Below are positions 5,212-7,579 of a DNA stretch of 7,579 nt, piece by piece (position 1 is the stretch's first letter; the number at the start of each line of letters is the position of its first letter). The DNA comes from an uncultured bacterium (GTDB taxonomy: Bacteria > Chloroflexota > Anaerolineae > JACIWP01). A program made the position numbers and the translations under genes. The stretch lies in contig CAIQJD010000369.1 in NCBI GenBank assembly GCA_903872005.1, positions 1 to 7,579 of the forward strand, in the 5' to 3' direction. Below the pieces are notes generated by a model that saw nothing but the letters and a program-made list of their open reading frames with translations, was not told where the DNA came from and did not search any database.

Positions 5212-5368
5212 CAGGGCCATGTCAAAGTCATGCGTGGGCGATACGTGATGCAGGGTATCTCATCGCCGAGACGCAGAGAGCGCAGAGAAGATCCGGTTAG
5301 GGCGGAGGGGAACCGCCCCTTTCTGTGTGTCTGCGGTGGGGGCATGGGCTGACTTTGACATCCCCCTG
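5212..5368. repeat. 157-bp element bounded by 19-bp inverted repeats (MITE-like)
   Basis: CAGGGccATGTCAAAGTCA (5212-5230) recurs inverted at 5350-5368 with 17 of 19 matches; the inner 12 bases (5219-5230 with 5350-5361) are perfect. Inside are further stems: GGCGAT/ATCGCC (5237-5242 with 5262-5267), and GGGCGG/CCGCCC (5300-5305 with 5313-5318) followed by CTTTCTG, which could terminate the C45 gene. No ORF of transposase size fits inside, and I see no clear target-site duplication. The shape fits a miniature inverted-repeat element mobilised in trans, or a large structured intergenic repeat. Confidence 0.55.
5264..5340. repeat. CGCAGAGA short tandem repeat with imperfect inverted partner
   Basis: CGCAGAGAG (5272-5280) and CGCAGAGAA (5281-5289) are adjacent nine-base units. 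A partly complementary stretch, TTCTGTGTGTCTGCGG (5321-5336), lies 30 bases downstream, so the two sides can fold back. From memory, GCAGAGACGCAGAG-type repeats recur in intergenic DNA of many environmental bacteria; I cannot verify that here. Confidence 0.5.
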
Positions 5369-5386
5369 TAGCCGGTGGGCGTGTCC

Positions 5387-5414
5387 TTGTCATCCGCAAC
5401 GGGTGTGCTAGAAT
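5387..5414 (+). promoter_or_regulatory. extended -10 promoter of the zinc-ribbon/DUF72 unit
   Basis: TTGTCA (5387-5392, five of six) and TAGAAT (5409-5414, five of six) are 16 bases apart, and TGC directly before the -10 gives the extended TGn motif. Transcription would begin near 5421, about 146 bases before the first gene. Confidence 0.72.
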
Positions 5415-5566
5415 GGGGGCGTCGGAAGCTCCCGATCTCACGGAGGGATCGGCGGCGCGTGGGTGGATCTGGGCGCGTGTGAGTGGACGGGGCGGCGGGC
5501 GCTCTTGCCGGTGATCCGCGTGAGATAGAGGGGCCGGGCTGGATCAGGTTTGGAGGTTGTCTTGCC

Positions 5567-6475
5567 ATGAGCGTATGTCCGCGCTGTCAGCAACCGATGC
5601 GAGCCGGCGCGACGGAGTGCGAGTTCTGCCGTGCGCCGGCAACGCAGCGCGCCTGCCCGCGCTGCGGTCAGCCGGTGGGCGCGGCCGCGTCGTTTTGCGG
5701 CCGGTGCGGCCTGGGGCTGCGCGCCGACCAGTATCGCATCTGTCCCACCTGCGCCCATCCGAACCGTCCTGAGGCGGACTTCTGCGTGCAGTGCAGCAGC
5801 CCCATGGTCATTCGCACGGTTCGGGCGCGGTGCGAAGAGTGCGGTTGGGAGAAGCAGCCGGGCGATGCGTATTGCACGCATTGCGGCGCGCCCGGCGCGC
5901 TCGTTGGCGCGGCGGCCTGCTCACAGTGCGGGGGGGTGCTAGAGCCAGGCGATAAGCACTGCGGCCATTGCGGCGCGCCGAATGTCGTCACTATGGAGGC
6001 TACTGCCCCCAGCACTCCGACAAATAGCGTTCCGGCGTCGTCCGGCAAGGAGTCGGCGTCTCTGCGCTGGACGCTCCTGGCGCTGTTGATGGTAGTTCTG
6101 ATCGGCGCAGTGGCCGTGTATGTGACGAAATCGCGGCAGGCCCCGCCGGCGCCAACGCCGACGCCGATGCTTTTGGTGACGACGAGCAAGGGCGTGATCG
6201 AGGTCGGCAAGCCGGCCTACGCCGATGGGCGGAGCCTGGGCAGCGAGGAGCCGGCGACGGTCTTGTTCATCCCGGTGTTGGATGAGCCGGCCGGCGCGCA
6301 ACGGGTGTGCAATTTGCCGCACGGCGCGGCAGTGCAGGTGACGGCGGTGCAATGGGTGGAAGCGGTGCAGAGCCATTATTTCCAGATTGTCGCCGAGTCT
6401 TGCCCGGCCGGCGGGTGGGTGATGGAGCTGTACCTGGGCGACACGGCCAAGCCGGCCGTCGGCGCGGGGCTGTAG
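5567..6475 (+). CDS. membrane-anchored five-ribbon protein with SH3-like C-terminal domain
   Basis: A 302-residue protein in three parts. Residues 4-135 hold five zinc ribbons (starts 4, 30, 59, 89, 118) with knuckle cysteines always 14 residues apart. After a Ser/Thr/Pro-rich linker there is one membrane helix at about 166-187, then a short Pro/Thr linker and a C-terminal domain. That domain contains VCNLPHGAAVQV (247-258) and GGWVMELYL (282-290), resembling a bacterial SH3 domain. With no signal peptide, the ribbons are probably cytoplasmic and the SH3-like domain outside, so the protein could link an internal partner to the cell envelope; this is inference. The ATG at 5567 is chosen for GGAGGT (5552-5557) nine bases upstream and because the first ribbon starts immediately; a GTG at 5483 would add 28 unremarkable residues. 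Its ribbon spacing (26-30) differs from the minus-strand array proteins, so it is not a recent copy of them. Confidence 0.87.
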   Translation: MSVCPRCQQPMRAGATECEFCRAPATQRACPRCGQPVGAAASFCGRCGLGLRADQYRICPTCAHPNRPEADFCVQCSSPMVIRTVRARCEECGWEKQPGDAYCTHCGAPGALVGAAACSQCGGVLEPGDKHCGHCGAPNVVTMEATAPSTPTNSVPASSGKESASLRWTLLALLMVVLIGAVAVYVTKSRQAPPAPTPTPMLLVTTSKGVIEVGKPAYADGRSLGSEEPATVLFIPVLDEPAGAQRVCNLPHGAAVQVTAVQWVEAVQSHYFQIVAESCPAGGWVMELYLGDTAKPAVGAGL

Positions 6476-6485
6476 GAGCCAAGCG

Positions 6486-7385
6486 ATGGGCGATATCCGC
6501 ATTGGTCTTAGCTCGTGGACGGACAAGAGCCTGATCGAGTGTGGCCGGTTCTATCCGGCCGGCATGAGCGACGCGGAAGGCCGGTTGCGCTATTACGTGA
6601 GCCAATTCCCGCAGCTCGTCGAGGTGAACAGCAGCTACTACGCTTTGCCGTCGGAGCGCAATGCGGCGGCCTGGGCTGAGCGGACGCCGGCGGGCTTCCT
6701 CTTCGACGTCAAGATGTTCAGCCTGTTGACGCAGCATCCCACCCAGCCGCGCAGCTTGCCCAAGGACCTGCTGGCACAGTTGGATGAGGGGACACGGACG
6801 AAGGCGCAGATCTATCTGAACCAGACGCCGCCGGCGGTGGCGCGTGAGGTCATGGCCCGCTTCGTGGCGGCGCTGGAGCCGCTGCGGGTGGTCGGCAAGT
6901 TAGGGGCCATTCTGTTGCAGTTCCCGCGCTGGTTCAAGGCGGGGAAGCCAGCGCTGGCGCATATTGTCTGGTGTCAGGAGCAATTGGCCGGCCGGCGCGT
7001 GGCGGTGGAGTTCCGCAGCGCCGATTGGCTGAGCGACGCCAAACGCGCCGATACGCTGGCCTTCCTGAGAGAGCGACGGCTGACTTATGTCTGCGTGGAT
7101 GAGCCGCAGGGGATGGCGTCCAGCGTGCCGCCGCTGACGGCGACGACGGAGAAGGGTCTGGCCTACGTGCGCTTTCACGGCCGGCGGGCCGGCGTTTGGG
7201 AGAAAGCCGGCGCATCGGTGCAGGAACGGACGCAGTATGTCTATGGGGAAGATGAGCTGCGCGAGTGGGTCCCGAAGCTGCGCGCGCTGGCCGAAGAGGC
7301 GGACGATGTGCATGTGTTGATGAACACGAATTTTGAGGATCACGCGGTGATCAATGCCCGGCAATTGCAGTCGTTGTTGGCATGA
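6486..7385 (+). CDS. DUF72 (YecE-like) protein
   Basis: A 299-residue protein of the DUF72/YecE family, predicted TIM barrels of unknown biochemical role, at about full family length. Family segments visible are GLSSWTD (7-13), RFYP (21-24), FPQLVEVNSSYY (41-52), FLFDVKM (71-77), LLQFPRWF (143-150), VAVEFR (172-177), YVCVDEP (201-207), LAYVRFHGR (225-233), YGEDEL (253-258), and the closing NTNFEDHAVINARQL (280-294). It starts ten bases after the stop of the membrane zinc-ribbon gene, and its ribosome site AGGAG (6474-6478) overlaps that stop codon, so the two form one transcription unit. Whether the partnership is functional is unknown. Family call is firm. Confidence 0.92.
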   Translation: MGDIRIGLSSWTDKSLIECGRFYPAGMSDAEGRLRYYVSQFPQLVEVNSSYYALPSERNAAAWAERTPAGFLFDVKMFSLLTQHPTQPRSLPKDLLAQLDEGTRTKAQIYLNQTPPAVAREVMARFVAALEPLRVVGKLGAILLQFPRWFKAGKPALAHIVWCQEQLAGRRVAVEFRSADWLSDAKRADTLAFLRERRLTYVCVDEPQGMASSVPPLTATTEKGLAYVRFHGRRAGVWEKAGASVQERTQYVYGEDELREWVPKLRALAEEADDVHVLMNTNFEDHAVINARQLQSLLA

Positions 7386-7397
7386 GCCGGCGCCGCT

Positions 7398-7425
7398 TTG
7401 CCAAACGGCCGGCGCGTGGTATCAT
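7398..7425 (+). promoter_or_regulatory. extended -10 promoter of the last gene
   Basis: TTGCCA (7398-7403, five of six) and TATCAT (7420-7425, five of six) are 16 bases apart, and TGG precedes the -10 as an extended TGn motif. Transcription would start near 7432, about 23 bases before the next start codon. This separates the final gene from the DUF72 unit. Confidence 0.65.
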
Positions 7426-7454
7426 GCGCGCAGCCTGAACGCTGCGAGGGACGC

Positions 7455-7579
7455 ATGAGGCGCGGCCGGCCGCTGATTCACCTGGCCCTGATCGGCCTGT
7501 ATATCGTCTTGAGCCTGCTCTTGACCTGGCCGCTGGCCGGCCATTTCGATACGCATGTGCCGGGCGATGGCGGCGACGA
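7455..7579 (+). CDS. N-terminus of a multi-pass membrane protein, probably glycosyltransferase-like
   Basis: Only the first 41 codons are in the window. They give a positively charged start (MRRGRP), a strongly hydrophobic helix (about 8-25, ending LLLTWPLAGH) and then FDTHVPGDGGD. A single helix ending in TWPL followed by a short loop with an acidic motif is typical of large polytopic membrane glycosyltransferases and YfhO/GT39-like proteins, where the first outer loop carries catalytic acids. The ATG has GAGGG (7446-7450) four bases upstream. The membrane-protein call is secure; the enzymatic class is a resemblance only, since the rest is outside the window. Confidence 0.6.
   Translation, partial: MRRGRPLIHLALIGLYIVLSLLLTWPLAGHFDTHVPGDGGD

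Larger units (their letters stand above)
5081..5566. other. 486-bp gene-free region
   Basis: No convincing protein gene lies here; the open frames are short, lack ribosome sites and have no recognisable families. From left to right it holds about 130 bases with no signal I recognise, an inverted-repeat element (5212-5368), a promoter (5387-5414) and a 5' untranslated region of about 146 bases containing a small stem (CCGATC 5432-5437 with GATCGG 5447-5452). Confidence 0.7.

Noticed and set aside
4981..5352. Open frames running from the C45 gene into the intergenic region
   Set aside because: They begin inside the C45 gene in another frame, cross the inverted-repeat element and show no domain or ribosome site.
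5483..5566. GTG start extending the membrane zinc-ribbon protein by 28 residues
   Set aside because: No upstream ribosome site, and the extension is featureless; ATG 5567 has GGAGGT at nine bases and leads straight into the first ribbon.
7386..7413. GCCGGC pair after the DUF72 gene as a terminator hairpin
   Set aside because: Only six pairs from a palindrome that is abundant throughout the window, no T-run, and it overlaps the -35 of the next promoter.

Overview
The window is high-GC DNA with tightly packed genes on both strands. It looks chromosomal and bacterial. GC content, the heavy use of the palindrome GCCGGC, sigma70-type promoters, and the mix of zinc-ribbon proteins, a stand-alone AIR-synthase-like protein, a C45 acyltransferase and a DUF72 protein suggest a member of the Chloroflexota. 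No marker gene is present, so that placement is a guess.

Layout. (1) Positions 1-2235, minus strand: a three-gene operon read right to left. It encodes a six-ribbon zinc protein, a twelve-ribbon zinc protein and a membrane-anchored metallophosphoesterase that runs off the left edge. The two gene junctions are each one base wide. (2) Positions 2236-2607: a divergent control region. Leftward it holds a -10 and ribosome site for the zinc-ribbon operon. Rightward it holds a near-consensus promoter and a structured leader of about 220 nt. That leader has a 5' hairpin, a 17-codon leader ORF behind a near-perfect Shine-Dalgarno, a 13-bp hairpin showing an anti-Shine-Dalgarno, and a second 13-bp terminator-like hairpin. 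(3) Positions 2608-3630, plus strand: an AIR-synthase/HypE-like protein. (4) Positions 3754-3954, minus strand: a TatA-type translocase subunit, convergent with the previous gene across a GC-rich hairpin. (5) Positions 4076-5080, plus strand: a C45-type N-terminal-nucleophile acyltransferase/hydrolase. (6) Positions 5081-5566: non-coding, with a 157-bp element bounded by 19-bp inverted repeats (MITE-like), followed by an extended -10 promoter. (7) Positions 5567-7385, plus strand: a two-gene unit of a membrane-anchored five-ribbon protein with an SH3-like C-terminal domain, and a DUF72 (YecE-like) TIM-barrel protein. (8) Position 7455 to the right edge: the start of a multi-pass membrane protein, probably a glycosyltransferase-like one, behind its own promoter.

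The most striking content is the pair of adjacent zinc-ribbon array proteins. Both are built from the same 72-residue, three-ribbon super-repeat: two complete copies in the small protein, and two complete copies at the C-terminus of the large one. They appear to be products of nested tandem duplication. The second notable item is the leader RNA before the AIR-synthase gene. The third is the inverted-repeat element at 5212-5368. How the zinc-ribbon proteins and the phosphoesterase work together cannot be read from the sequence. Their one-base spacing argues for co-expression.
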